Assembly: GCA_903884655.1 (NCBI GenBank)
Contig: CAISFO010000035.1
Span: 1-64,000, forward strand
Length of the DNA: 64,000 nt
Reading direction: 5' to 3'
Origin: an uncultured Holophagaceae bacterium
GTDB taxonomy: Bacteria; Acidobacteriota; Holophagae; Holophagales; Holophagaceae
The translations under genes and the position numbers were made by a program. Each line of letters begins with the position of its first letter. Within the stretch, counting starts at the first letter, position 1. The notes below the pieces were generated by a model. It was given only the letters and a program-made list of their open reading frames with translations. It was not told the origin of the DNA and searched no databases. Positions 17,113-25,382 of the stretch are shown here, in pieces.

Positions 17113-17754
17113 ATGTCCCAGGAAGTCCTGATCGTCCCCAAACGCGAGACCTTCGGCAAGGCCGCGGTCCGTGAGCTCAAGAAGAGCGGCATGATCCCGG
17201 CCGTGGTCTACGGCCTGAAGGAACCCCCCGTCGCCATCGCCATCAGCCCCAAGGCCGTGGCCCGTGTGCTGGCCAGCGATTCCGGCATGAACTCGGTCAT
17301 GTTCCTTCAGCGCGAAGGCACCGACATCAAGCGCCACGTCATCATCAAGGACCTGCAGCGCGACCCCATCACCAGTCGCCTCCGCCATGTGGACTTCATG
17401 CGTGTGGACATGTCCCTCAAGGTCCGGGTGAAGGTGCCCGTGCGGCTTGTGGGCACTTCCATCGGTGTGAAGGCCATGGGTGGCGTGCTCGACTTCGCCC
17501 ACCGCGAGATAGAGATCGAATGCCTGCCCAACCTCATTCCCGCCCACATCGATGTGGACATCTCCAACCTGGCCGTGGGTGACGCCATCCGCTTCGAGCA
17601 GATCACCCTTGGCACCGGGGTCATCATCACCGGCGATGCTCACCAGGTGGTGTGCTCCGTCCATGGCAAGGCCGCCGAAGAAGAGGTCGCCGCACCGGTC
17701 GCCGCCGCCGAACCCGAAGTGGCCAAGAAGGGCAAGAAGGACGAGAAGAAGTAG
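17113..17754 (+). CDS. rplY: 50S ribosomal protein bL25 (Ctc type)
   Basis: A 213-residue long-form bL25, which binds 5S rRNA. The N-terminal L25 domain (about 1-95) contains GMIPAVVYG and the RRHVDFMRVD region; the C-terminal TL5/Ctc domain (about 100-190) ends in a charged Ala/Lys-rich tail. AGGAGG lies seven bases upstream of the ATG. It heads the translation cluster rplY-pth-rpsF-rpsR, an arrangement common in bacteria. A strong hairpin follows directly, so the downstream genes may be partly attenuated or served by another promoter. Confidence 0.95.
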   Translation: MSQEVLIVPKRETFGKAAVRELKKSGMIPAVVYGLKEPPVAIAISPKAVARVLASDSGMNSVMFLQREGTDIKRHVIIKDLQRDPITSRLRHVDFMRVDMSLKVRVKVPVRLVGTSIGVKAMGGVLDFAHREIEIECLPNLIPAHIDVDISNLAVGDAIRFEQITLGTGVIITGDAHQVVCSVHGKAAEEEVAAPVAAAEPEVAKKGKKDEKK

Positions 17755-17777
17755 GCTACCGATCCTCAATCCACTGT

Positions 17778-17806
17778 GCGGGCGCCTTGCGGCGCCCGCT
17801 GCTTTT
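17778..17806 (+). terminator. rho-independent terminator/attenuator after rplY
   Basis: GCGGGCGCC and GGCGCCCGC form a perfect 9-bp stem with a TTGC loop, followed by TGCTTTT. It lies 24 bases after the rplY stop and 40 before pth, so it can end the rplY transcript or reduce read-through. Confidence 0.8.
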
Positions 17807-17815
17807 GCTGAAGAC

Positions 17816-17836
17816 TGAGGATTGAGGACTGAGGAC
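17816..17836 (+). repeat. three tandem heptamers upstream of pth
   Basis: TGAGGAT TGAGGAC TGAGGAC, period 7, just before the pth start at 17846. Each unit contains a Shine-Dalgarno-like GAGGA, so the array offers several overlapping ribosome-binding sites; the last ends 9 bases before the ATG. Confidence 0.6.
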
Positions 17837-17845
17837 CAACCAGCC

Positions 17846-18433
17846 ATGTGGACACTTGTGCCGCTCGGAAATCCGGGCCCTGAATACCAGGACACTCGCC
17901 ACAACCTGGGGAGACTGCTTCTGCAGCGCTGGCTGGCGGACCGGGATCTGGCACCCACCCCCAAGAAGCGCTTTCCCTCCGGAACGCTGTACCCCCTGAC
18001 CGAGGGTCTTCAGGCCCTCGTGCCCAGCAGCTACATGAATCTTTCGGGCGAGGCCTGCCTGCAGGCCTCCTCGGCAGGCATCTACCCCCGGCGCCTCGTC
18101 CTCCTCCATGACGACAAGGACCTGCCTCTGGGCACGGGGCGCTTTCGGCTGAACGGCTCGGATGGCGGCCACAACGGGCTGGGGTCGATCTTCGAATGCC
18201 TGGGCACCGAGGATATCGCCCGCCTGCGGCTGGGCATCGGCCCCTTCCAGCGCCCCCTCGCGGAGTTCGTGCTGGGTGCCTGGACCGATGCCGAATGGGA
18301 CCGCCTCGACGCCTTGGACGGCCCCTTTGCCCGGTTCCTGGAACTGCTCGCGGGCACCGAGGACCTGGGCACCCTCGGGAATCTCGTGAACCCCGCAGGG
18401 TTCTGGGGCGACTCAGGCGAGACTTCCCCTTGA
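17846..18433 (+). CDS. pth: peptidyl-tRNA hydrolase
   Basis: A 195-residue enzyme that frees peptides from peptidyl-tRNA dropped by ribosomes. Family motifs are LGNPGPEYQDTRHNLG with the catalytic His, PSSYMNLSGEA, LLHDDKDLPLG and the GGHNGLGSI block with the substrate-binding Asn. The ATG at 17846 gives the family N-terminus and follows a repeated GAGGA array. It sits between rplY and rpsF, the common bacterial order. The C-terminal tail after about residue 185 is variable. Confidence 0.93.
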   Translation: MWTLVPLGNPGPEYQDTRHNLGRLLLQRWLADRDLAPTPKKRFPSGTLYPLTEGLQALVPSSYMNLSGEACLQASSAGIYPRRLVLLHDDKDLPLGTGRFRLNGSDGGHNGLGSIFECLGTEDIARLRLGIGPFQRPLAEFVLGAWTDAEWDRLDALDGPFARFLELLAGTEDLGTLGNLVNPAGFWGDSGETSP

Positions 18434-18538
18434 TCTTCAAGCCTTTCCACGCGAAACTACTCCTTCGCGTCCTCCGCTGGAGGGCTCTTCCTTGCTCCCT
18501 GGAATCCAAAGGGGGCTTCATATCCACAAGGAGGACAG
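18434..18538 (+). promoter_or_regulatory. rpsF leader with two hairpins
   Basis: The 105-base leader can form CGCGAA-N8-TTCGCG (18450-18469) and CCTCC-GCT-GGAGG (18471-18483) before the strong AAGGAGG site of rpsF. Many bacteria regulate rpsF by S6:S18 binding to such a leader; I cannot show that this one folds into that motif. Confidence 0.35.
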
Positions 18539-18928
18539 ATGCGTCGCTATGAGACCATCTTCATCGCCTCCCCCACGCTGACCGACGAGCAGAGCGATGA
18601 GCTCGTCAAGCAGTTCGAGGGGATCATTGCCGAGCAGGGTGGCGAACTGCTCAAGACCGACAAGTGGGGCCGCAAGAAGCTGGCCTACGAGATCCAGAAG
18701 TTCAGCGAAGGCTACTACACGCTCTTCGAGATGAACGCTGGCCCCGACCTCATCGCCGAGCTGGAGCGCCGCTTCCGCAACAACGATGCTGTCATCAAGT
18801 ACCTGAGCATCCGCATGGACGAGGCCGAAAAGGCCGCGGGCCGCACCAAGCAGCGCATCGAGCGCGAGGCCAAGCGCAAGGCCAAGGCCGGGATCAAGGA
18901 ACGTTCCGCTGAAGAGGTGATGGGATGA
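18539..18928 (+). CDS. rpsF: 30S ribosomal protein bS6
   Basis: A 129-residue bS6, which pairs with bS18 on the platform of the small subunit. The start [16 protein letters not shown], the [19 protein letters not shown] block and the [16 protein letters not shown] block are diagnostic. The charged Lys/Arg-rich C-terminal tail extends past the core as in many species. AGGAGG stands seven bases before the ATG. Its stop overlaps the rpsR start (ATGA), ensuring coupled synthesis. Confidence 0.96.
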   Translation: MRRYETIFIASPTLTDEQSDELVKQFEGIIAEQGGELLKTDKWGRKKLAYEIQKFSEGYYTLFEMNAGPDLIAELERRFRNNDAVIKYLSIRMDEAEKAAGRTKQRIEREAKRKAKAGIKERSAEEVMG

Positions 18929-19191
18929 AGCGCCGCGCCGATGCCAAGAAGGGCAAGCCCAAGAAGAAGAAGGCTTTTGGGGGACGACGCGCCAAGTTCT
19001 GCAAGTTCTGCGTCGAGAAGTCCCTCATGATCGACTACAAGGACGTGAAGACCCTCCAGGCCTTCACCCCCGAGCGCGGCAAGGTGCTGCCTCGCCGCAC
19101 CAGCGGTGTCTGTGCCGTCCACCAGCGCGAGCTGGTCGAAGCCATCAAGCGCGCCCGCAACATCGCGCTGCTGCCGTTCGCGGCAGATTGA
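18925..19191 (+). CDS. rpsR: 30S ribosomal protein bS18
   Basis: An 88-residue bS18. The N-terminus is basic (KKGKPKKKK), followed by CKFCVEK with a CxxC, consistent with the zinc-binding (C+) form, since a further Cys lies in [18 protein letters not shown]. The [23 protein letters not shown] region is the conserved core. It is translationally coupled to rpsF by an ATGA overlap and followed by a bidirectional terminator at 19205. Confidence 0.95.
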   Translation: MKRRADAKKGKPKKKKAFGGRRAKFCKFCVEKSLMIDYKDVKTLQAFTPERGKVLPRRTSGVCAVHQRELVEAIKRARNIALLPFAAD

Positions 19192-19204
19192 ACTTTCCGA
19201 TGGT

Positions 19205-19244
19205 CCAAAGAAAAGCGGGGGCTCAGGCCCCCGCTTTTCTTTGG
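19205..19244. terminator. bidirectional rho-independent terminator
   Basis: A perfect palindrome: an 18-base arm (CCAAAGAAAAGCGGGGGC) with a 4-base loop and its complement. T-rich sequence ends the stem on both strands, so it can stop both the rplY-rpsR transcript and the convergent alkaline phosphatase transcript. Confidence 0.9.
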
Positions 19245-19252
19245 ACTGCTTT

Positions 19253-21307
19253 CTATTCGTAGTCTTCCATCTCGTCATCCGCTGGGGCCTCCCCGCCGAG
19301 GGCACCCTTCATCAGCTTGAAGAACACATCAGTGTTCCGTTGAGAACCAACGAAGCGCAACCAGGCCTTGTTGCCGGTGCTGTAGGCGGAGACCGGAATA
19401 TCGGCAGCGGTGTGCACGGCCTGGCCCTCGCCGTTCAGCTGCCCGCGCACGAAGAAGCCGTTCTGGTCGATGGCGCGCAGCTCGGGGATGGTGGCATAGC
19501 CCTTCGTGCCGAGAATCCCGATGCTGCCCTTGAACTCGCTGGGGAGCAGGCTGTCGATGACCGGCGTGGGCTTGGACAGCCAGGACTCATAGCGGTCGCT
19601 GTTGGCGCCGAAGCCCACCAGCATCTTGTTGTCGATATCCATGGTGGCGGGGTAGCCATCACCCAGAATCTGGTAGTTGGGGAAGCCCGCGAGGTCGTAA
19701 GTGCCCACCGCATTCTGGCGGGCCGGGATCACCGAGGGCGAAAGCGCCGCGCTATCGGATGGCAGGCTCTTCAAGGCCGAGATTCCACCGCTCAGGGACA
19801 GGGCGCCGATGAGGCTGAAGCCCGAGCATTCATGGTCAGCTAGCACAAGCACGGTGGTATCGCCCAGCTTGTCCGCCCACTTGCGGGCCACACCCACCGC
19901 CCGGTCGAATTCGAGCGTTTCGCCGATGGCCCGGTCCGCATCCATCAGGTGGGACTGCTTGTCGATGTGGGCTCCTTCGATCATGAGCACGAAACCATCC
20001 TGGTGGCGGGCCAGGACCTTGAAAGCGGCCTCTGCCATCTCGTCCAGCATGGGCTGGTCGGGGGCCATGTAGTCGTCCACCGCGAAGGTAGAGGCACCGG
20101 CCGGCAGGACACCCCGACGCTTGGCGACCTTGTCCAGAGCCACGTTCATGTTGCCGTAGCCGAAGAGGCCCAGCAGCTTGTCAGGGGTGGGTCCGCTCAG
20201 GGTCGAGTTCAGGTCGGTGTGGCTGGCGGCATAGGCAAAGCCCTTGGCCTTGAAATCCGCGATCAGATCGCGAGTGGGGGTGCCCTGCCCGGCGGGCGTG
20301 GCGGGGAGACCCCAGCCAGAAATCAGGTCCGCGGGTAGACCCGCGTAGCCGGTGCTGGCAGTGCGACTGGAGTAGAGCGTGGTGGCAGGCAGGAACCAGC
20401 GGCGGCCACCGCCGAGGAGTACCCGCAGGCCGGTGCCATAGGCCTTGCTGCCGGAGGGATCGCTTTCGTCGAGGTACTGATCCACCACGCCGGTGCCGTT
20501 GTTGCGGTTGGCGGTGTGCACCGCGTTAGCGGCGGGGGTGGCGTCCTCCAGATCAGCGGTGCTGACCAGGCCCAGCACCGTGCCCTTGGTGCGGTGCAGG
20601 TACTCGGCCATGTACTCGACACGGGGCGCGAAGAAGGGATTGGTGATGTGGGCAGGGTAGACACCCTCCTGGCCATTGAAGGCGTGGTTGCCGGTGCTGT
20701 AGCAGGCCATGCCAGGGGCGGAGTCGGTGATGATGCTGTTGAGCGAATGGGTGCTCACCAGGCCGGTTCCAGGGAACTGCTCCATCTCCAGCCGGCCATT
20801 CGGGTTCCCCGCGGTGACGCCGTACCGGACAATCCGGGCGGCGGTGCGGTGGGCGACGCCCATGCCATCGCCAAGCATGATGACGATGTTCTTGGTGAGC
20901 CTTCGTTCACCCTTCCCGTGCTCGAAGGGATCGAGGATCTGGATCCGCGAGGTGGTGGTGGTGGTGCCGGTGGCGTCGGTCAGTTCCGCCTTCAGAGTGT
21001 GCCAGCCCTTGTGGGCCAGGGAGGAACCGCGCAGGTTGAAGCCGGCCCAGCCCGCGGCAGAGATCCCGTCGGTGGTGCTGGTGCCCTGGGCTCCGGAGGT
21101 GAAGCTTGCCGGCTGGCCATCGATCCAGAGCTTTGCCGAGTAGGGGCCCGTGCCCTGACCTTCGACGCGAATGTCGAAGCGCTGGTGGACGAGGAAGCGG
21201 GCGCCATCCGAAGGCACAATGGCGACTCCGGACGGGGCGGCGCTCGCGGCAATGGCAGCAAGCGCCGCAGCCATGCCGAGCAGGGTGGAGAAAACTTTCA
21301 CTTTCAT
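19253..21307 (-). CDS. secreted alkaline phosphatase with N-terminal Ig-like domain
   Basis: A 684-residue periplasmic or outer phosphomonoesterase of the PhoA superfamily. A Sec signal peptide (cleavage near residue 23, ASAAP) is followed by an Ig/fibronectin-like domain (about 28-127) and the alkaline phosphatase core. Active-site residues are visible: Asp147 in MLGDGMG, nucleophile Ser196 in ITDSAPG, the metal ligands in IEGAHIDKQSH, VLADHECSG, and a late His in AVHTAADIP. The C-terminus ends in an acidic tail. GGAGGT precedes the ATG, which overlaps the stop of the upstream gene at 21304. Phosphate-starvation control is likely for the family but no clear Pho box is seen. Confidence 0.92.
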   Translation of the reverse strand: MKVKVFSTLLGMAAALAAIAASAAPSGVAIVPSDGARFLVHQRFDIRVEGQGTGPYSAKLWIDGQPASFTSGAQGTSTTDGISAAGWAGFNLRGSSLAHKGWHTLKAELTDATGTTTTTSRIQILDPFEHGKGERRLTKNIVIMLGDGMGVAHRTAARIVRYGVTAGNPNGRLEMEQFPGTGLVSTHSLNSIITDSAPGMACYSTGNHAFNGQEGVYPAHITNPFFAPRVEYMAEYLHRTKGTVLGLVSTADLEDATPAANAVHTANRNNGTGVVDQYLDESDPSGSKAYGTGLRVLLGGGRRWFLPATTLYSSRTASTGYAGLPADLISGWGLPATPAGQGTPTRDLIADFKAKGFAYAASHTDLNSTLSGPTPDKLLGLFGYGNMNVALDKVAKRRGVLPAGASTFAVDDYMAPDQPMLDEMAEAAFKVLARHQDGFVLMIEGAHIDKQSHLMDADRAIGETLEFDRAVGVARKWADKLGDTTVLVLADHECSGFSLIGALSLSGGISALKSLPSDSAALSPSVIPARQNAVGTYDLAGFPNYQILGDGYPATMDIDNKMLVGFGANSDRYESWLSKPTPVIDSLLPSEFKGSIGILGTKGYATIPELRAIDQNGFFVRGQLNGEGQAVHTAADIPVSAYSTGNKAWLRFVGSQRNTDVFFKLMKGALGGEAPADDEMEDYE

Positions 21308-21873
21308 GGATGGACCTCCGGGGGGTTGAGGTGGCGTTTCCGCTTCGGCGCTGAGCCGAGCAGGTCTTCAGGACGATCGAGCAGCAGTCGGATATGGGTC
21401 ACCCGGTCGTCCTCTTCGACGCGGTAGCCCACATCAAGCAGGCCGGTCACTTCAAGAGCGCGGGGTGAATGGGGAATCTCTTTCCCCGCGGAGGACCGGA
21501 CCATCACGTAGACGGCTTCCGGGGGAAGGTCGGCGGTGCCCCCGCCCTCTTCGTCGCAGGACACCGGCCGCGGCGTGAGGTAGAAGGCACCCCGGGGGGC
21601 CACCTCCATCTTCGCCATGAAGCCCACCAGCTTCACCCGCTGCCCCGAGAGTTCCAGGAGGCGCTTGGACAGCCTGGGTTCCTGCGAAGACACCTCCAGG
21701 AAGTCGCCGAAGGCAATGCGAGGAAGGTCGTCCTTCCTGGTGACCACCGGCGGGACAGCCTCCTTCCCGTGGCCCTCGGGACAGACGACAAAGGCCAGGA
21801 CGAGCAACGACGGGAGCACCTTCAATCGGAGCCTTGAAGGGATGGAAATCGACTTGGCGGGGTTGGTTGTCAT
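21304..21873 (-). CDS. secreted hypothetical protein upstream of alkaline phosphatase
   Basis: A 189-residue protein with an N-terminal hydrophobic signal (LKVLPSLLVLAFVVCPEG). The mature part contains a small beta domain in which GQRVKLVGFMAKMEV, PVSCDEEGGG and LEVTGLLDVGYRV strands resemble the OB-like fold of DUF3299-type periplasmic proteins; this is a loose resemblance. The ATG at 21873 follows GAGG, and the stop overlaps the alkaline phosphatase start (ATGA), so the two proteins are made together. It may assist the phosphatase or share its regulation. Function unknown. Confidence 0.65.
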   Translation of the reverse strand: MTTNPAKSISIPSRLRLKVLPSLLVLAFVVCPEGHGKEAVPPVVTRKDDLPRIAFGDFLEVSSQEPRLSKRLLELSGQRVKLVGFMAKMEVAPRGAFYLTPRPVSCDEEGGGTADLPPEAVYVMVRSSAGKEIPHSPRALEVTGLLDVGYRVEEDDRVTHIRLLLDRPEDLLGSAPKRKRHLNPPEVHP

Positions 21874-22283
21874 GGCTGCCTCAGTGCGAGATATGTAGGC
21901 AACCGCCCCTTCACGTCAACGCGCGCAGCGTCCAGGTTTTTCCCAAGAACAAGCCGCAGTCTCCGAATGTAATACCTGCCCTGTCATGTGTTCCAGGATT
22001 AGGTTTCCAGGCGATCCGCTATCGCGAGTGCCGACAATGTCACAGAGAACTTGCCGGTTGTTCACCGGCCTCTCCCGGCGCGGGGGCCCTGGCGAAATCC
22101 CCCTCAGTGTTCTGGGCTCCAGGGTTCGGAACCAACGAAATCACCAAGCAATCCGGCGAAGTCGTGATGGCTGGCGGGGCAGAATTGAAACATCCCGACT
22201 GGCTGTTCAAAGCCTAGGGGTCCCCAACCTTCGGACCCGCGCTTACCGGAACGGACACCTGAGGTCCTGGGTTCCCGGAGATG
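21874..22283. other. 410-bp intergenic region
   Basis: This gap lies between the start of the alkaline phosphatase unit and the end of the bdh gene. It must hold the promoter of the former. No plausible gene, tRNA or terminator hairpin with a T-run is visible. A single CTGTCATGTG at about 21980 resembles half a Pho box but lacks the second repeat. Confidence 0.5.
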
Positions 22284-23066
22284 CTACTGAGCTGTCCAGC
22301 CTCCATCAATGGGGATCGGGGCCCCGGTGATCTGGGCCGCTGCGGGAGAGCACAGGAACACCGCCAGCTGGGCCAGCTGCTCGACGCTGACGAACTGCCG
22401 GGAGGGCTGCTTCTCGGCCAGCAGCGCGCGTCCCCCTTCCTCGATGTCCACACCAAGCGCCTGCGCCCGGGCGACGATCTGGGGCTCGATGAGCTCCGTG
22501 CGGGTCCAGCCTGGGCAGATGGCGTTGCAGGTGATGCCTAGGCCAGCCGTCTCCAGGGCCACCACCTTGGTGAGCCCCACGAGGCCGTGTTTGGCGGCGA
22601 TGTAGGCGGCCTTGTTGACGGAGGCCACCAGCCCATGGACCGAGGCGATGTTGATGATCCGGCCCCAGCCCTTCGCCTTCATGTGCGGCAGGGCATGATG
22701 GATGGTGTGGAACGAGGAGGAGAGGTTGATGGCCAGAATGGCGTCCCACTTCTCGGGAGGGAACGCCTCCACCGGCGCCGTGTGCTGGATGCCCGCGCAG
22801 TTGATCAGGATGTCGAGGCTGCCCAGCTGGGCCCAGGCATCCGCAACCAGGGCTTCGATCTCCCAGGGACGCGTCATGTCAGCCCTGTTGTAGGCCACCT
22901 TGACGCCGTGTTCCGACGCCAGGCCGCTGCGCACCTTTTCGATGACATCGGCATCACCGAAGCCGTTCAGCATGAGGCCGCAGCCCTGGGCGGCCAGGGC
23001 CCGGGCCATGCCCAGGCCGATGCCGCTGGTGGATCCGGTGATCAGCGCATTCTTCCCTTCCAACAC
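22284..23066 (-). CDS. bdhA: 3-hydroxybutyrate dehydrogenase
   Basis: A 260-residue short-chain dehydrogenase that interconverts 3-hydroxybutyrate and acetoacetate with NAD. Motifs are the TGSTSGIGLG cofactor loop, INCAGIQH, the catalytic Ser in NIASVHGLVAS and YIAAK with catalytic Tyr and Lys, then the long CPGWTRTELIEPQI segment typical of the D-3-hydroxybutyrate group. The start is a GTG at 23066 with GGGGGA upstream. It is the last gene of an eight-gene run with a Liv-type ABC transporter and a 3-oxoacid CoA-transferase, which strongly supports the assignment. Confidence 0.9.
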   Translation of the reverse strand: MLEGKNALITGSTSGIGLGMARALAAQGCGLMLNGFGDADVIEKVRSGLASEHGVKVAYNRADMTRPWEIEALVADAWAQLGSLDILINCAGIQHTAPVEAFPPEKWDAILAINLSSSFHTIHHALPHMKAKGWGRIINIASVHGLVASVNKAAYIAAKHGLVGLTKVVALETAGLGITCNAICPGWTRTELIEPQIVARAQALGVDIEEGGRALLAEKQPSRQFVSVEQLAQLAVFLCSPAAAQITGAPIPIDGGWTAQ

Positions 23067-23075
23067 GGCATCCCC

Positions 23076-23720
23076 CTAGGCAAGACCGGCGGCGATGGTG
23101 ATCGGTGGTTCAGTGCACTTCCTGATCTCATCCACGGTATGCCCCGGGGCCAGTTCCACCAGCTGCAGGCCGTCGGGGGTCACATCCAGCACGGCTCGGT
23201 CTGTGATGATCCGATGCACCACGCCTTTGCCGGTGAGGGGCAGGGTGCAGTGCTTGAGGATCTTGGACTCACCTTGTTTGTTGACGTGGTCCATGATCAC
23301 CACGATGCGTTTCGCACCATGCACCAGGTCCATGGCACCACCCATGCCCTTGACCATCTTGCCGGGAATCACCCAGTTGGCCAGGTCACCGGTGGCCGAG
23401 ACCTCCATCCCCCCCAGGATCGCCAGGTCGATGTGGCCGCCGCGGATCATGGCGAAGGATTCCGCGCTGCTGAAGAGGGCCGCGCCAGGGATCATCGTGA
23501 TGGTTTCCTTGCCCGCGTTGATGAGGTCGGGATCCAGGTCCGCCTCGGACGGGTACGGGCCGATGCCCAGCAGGCCATTCTCCGATTGCAGCACCACCTG
23601 CTTTCCCACAGGGATGTAGTTGGCCACCAGGGTCGGCATGCCGATCCCCAGGTTGACGTAGTAGCCCTCCTGGATCTCCTGCGCGGCCCTCTGGGCAATC
23701 TCCTCCCGGGTCCAGGTCAT
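23076..23720 (-). CDS. scoB: 3-oxoacid CoA-transferase subunit B
   Basis: A 214-residue beta subunit that, with the preceding scoA product, moves CoA from succinyl-CoA to acetoacetate. The catalytic glutamate lies in SENGLLGIG (Glu near residue 47). Other family blocks are [28 protein letters not shown] and [11 protein letters not shown]. The ATG overlaps the scoA stop. With bdhA downstream it completes a ketone-body route: 3-hydroxybutyrate to acetoacetate to acetoacetyl-CoA. Confidence 0.93.
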   Translation of the reverse strand: MTWTREEIAQRAAQEIQEGYYVNLGIGMPTLVANYIPVGKQVVLQSENGLLGIGPYPSEADLDPDLINAGKETITMIPGAALFSSAESFAMIRGGHIDLAILGGMEVSATGDLANWVIPGKMVKGMGGAMDLVHGAKRIVVIMDHVNKQGESKILKHCTLPLTGKGVVHRIITDRAVLDVTPDGLQLVELAPGHTVDEIRKCTEPPITIAAGLA

Positions 23721-24415
23721 GGTGCCACCCCCTTCCGGACGGTCCTTCGCTCGATCCGCTTCTCCTGGTGCGGACAGCAGATGATGCGCTGGACGTAGAT
23801 GCTCGGCGTATGGACCTGCTCCGGCTCGAGGTCCCCGAGGGCTGCCAGGACTTCGACTTCGGCGATGGTGATCCTTCCGGCGGCGGCCATCATGGGATTG
23901 AAATTCTGGGCCGTGCGGCGGTACTTCAGGTTGCCAAGGCCATCGCCACGCCAGGCCTTGATCAGGGCGAAATCAGCCTTGAGGCCCCGTTCCAGCAGGT
24001 ACTCCTTGCCCTCGAAGACCCTTGTTTCGCGGCCCTCGGCGATGGGTGTGCCGACCCCCGCCGGGGTGTAGAAGGCCGGAATGCCCGCGCCGCCAGCCCG
24101 GAGCCGCTCCGCCAGGGTCCCCTGGGGCACCAGCTCCACTTCCAGTTCCCCGGAAAGGTACTGGCGCTCGAACTCCCGGTTCTCACCCACGTAGGAAGCG
24201 ACCATCTTCCTGATCTGGCGGTTGGCGAGCAGGAGCCCGAGGCCCCAGTCGTCCACACCGCAATTGTTGGAGATGACCGTCAGGTTCTTCACGCCGGTGT
24301 CCCGAAGGCCGATGATCAGGTTCTCGGGAATGCCCACCAGGCCGAATCCTCCGACCATGATCGTGGCGCCATCCGAAATGCCCGCCAGCGCCTCTGTGAT
24401 TGACGAGTGGACCAA
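23717..24415 (-). CDS. scoA: 3-oxoacid CoA-transferase subunit A
   Basis: A 232-residue alpha subunit of the two-chain succinyl-CoA:3-oxoacid CoA-transferase. The oxyanion-hole glycine motif is in [14 protein letters not shown]; later blocks are [22 protein letters not shown] and [12 protein letters not shown]. No ATG gives a sensible N-terminus, so I choose the TTG at 24415, which has GAGGAGG six bases upstream and yields the normal family length; the longer frame to 24505 runs into livM. It lies 25 bases after livM and overlaps scoB by ATGA-type coupling. Confidence 0.9.
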   Translation of the reverse strand: MVHSSITEALAGISDGATIMVGGFGLVGIPENLIIGLRDTGVKNLTVISNNCGVDDWGLGLLLANRQIRKMVASYVGENREFERQYLSGELEVELVPQGTLAERLRAGGAGIPAFYTPAGVGTPIAEGRETRVFEGKEYLLERGLKADFALIKAWRGDGLGNLKYRRTAQNFNPMMAAAGRITIAEVEVLAALGDLEPEQVHTPSIYVQRIICCPHQEKRIERRTVRKGVAP

Positions 24416-24440
24416 GTCGAACCTCCTCTTGGTTGGATGT

Positions 24441-25382
24441 TTACAACGTGCGCTTGAGCAGCCGGGCCAGCTCACCCACGAATCCGCGACGGAAGAGCAG
24501 GACACAGACCACGAAGATGCCCCCGATGATCACCGTGATCCAGGAACCCACTGAACTCAGCTCGGACTGGAGAGACACCACCGTGAAGGCGCCCACCAGG
24601 GGACCGAGCACCGTTCCGACGCCGCCCAGCAGGGTCATGAGCACCACTTCCCCGGAGGTGTGCCAGCTGACATCGGTCAGGGAGGCCAACTGGAAAACCA
24701 GGGACTTGGTTGCCCCGGCCAGGCCGGCGATGGCCGAGGAGATGACGAAGGCCATCAGCTTGAACCGGTCCACCTTGTAGCCCAGCGAAATGGCCCGGGG
24801 TTCATTCTCCCGGATGGCCTTGAGCACCTGGCCAAAGGGAGAGTGGATGGTCCGGTGGACGACCCAGAACCCCAGGCAGAACACGGCGAAGACGAAGTAG
24901 TAGAGGTTGAGACCGAGGGGCCGTCCCCCCACTAAGTAGACCCGGTTCAAGTCGATCAGCCCGAAGAGCAAGCCTCGGGGAATGCCCTGCAGGCCGTCCT
25001 CACCCCCGGTGAAGGGCAACTTGAGGGCGAGGAAATAGACGATCTGGGCCAGGGCCAGAGTGACCATGGCGAAGTAGATGCCTTGCCGGCGAATGGCGAG
25101 GCTTCCAACCAGGTAGCCCAGGAGGGCCGCAAACAAGGTCCCTCCCAGGATTCCCAGTTCGGGCGTGAGCCCGCTGTTCTTCACGAGGTGGCCCGTGATG
25201 TAGGATGCCCCTCCGAAGAAGGCCGCATGGCCGAAGGACAGCAGCCCGGTGTAGCCCAGCAGCAGGTTGAAGGCCATGGCGAACAGCGCAAAGCAGAGCA
25301 GCTTCATCATGAACACGGGATACACGACGTAGGGCGCCAGCACTCCGAGGAGGAGAAGGGCTGCCCAGATGGACTTGTTCAT
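24441..25382 (-). CDS. livM: branched-chain-type ABC transporter permease (LivM)
   Basis: A 313-residue inner-membrane permease of the hydrophobic-amino-acid uptake (HAAT) family, with about eight to nine membrane helices. Diagnostic blocks are LLGYTGLLSFGHAAFFG, GIYFAMVTLALAQ, and the cytoplasmic EAA-like loop GQVLKAIRENEPRAISLGY. The ATG follows the livH stop directly, with GGAAGGAA as binding site. In this operon, with CoA-transferase and 3-hydroxybutyrate dehydrogenase genes downstream, the imported solute may be a short-chain hydroxy- or oxo-acid rather than an amino acid; that is inference. Confidence 0.92.
   Translation of the reverse strand: MNKSIWAALLLLGVLAPYVVYPVFMMKLLCFALFAMAFNLLLGYTGLLSFGHAAFFGGASYITGHLVKNSGLTPELGILGGTLFAALLGYLVGSLAIRRQGIYFAMVTLALAQIVYFLALKLPFTGGEDGLQGIPRGLLFGLIDLNRVYLVGGRPLGLNLYYFVFAVFCLGFWVVHRTIHSPFGQVLKAIRENEPRAISLGYKVDRFKLMAFVISSAIAGLAGATKSLVFQLASLTDVSWHTSGEVVLMTLLGGVGTVLGPLVGAFTVVSLQSELSSVGSWITVIIGGIFVVCVLLFRRGFVGELARLLKRTL

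Noticed and set aside
21978-21990. Possible Pho box upstream of the alkaline phosphatase unit
   Set aside because: Only one CTGTCAT-like half is present and it is on the opposite strand from the gene; the 11-base-spaced second repeat is missing.
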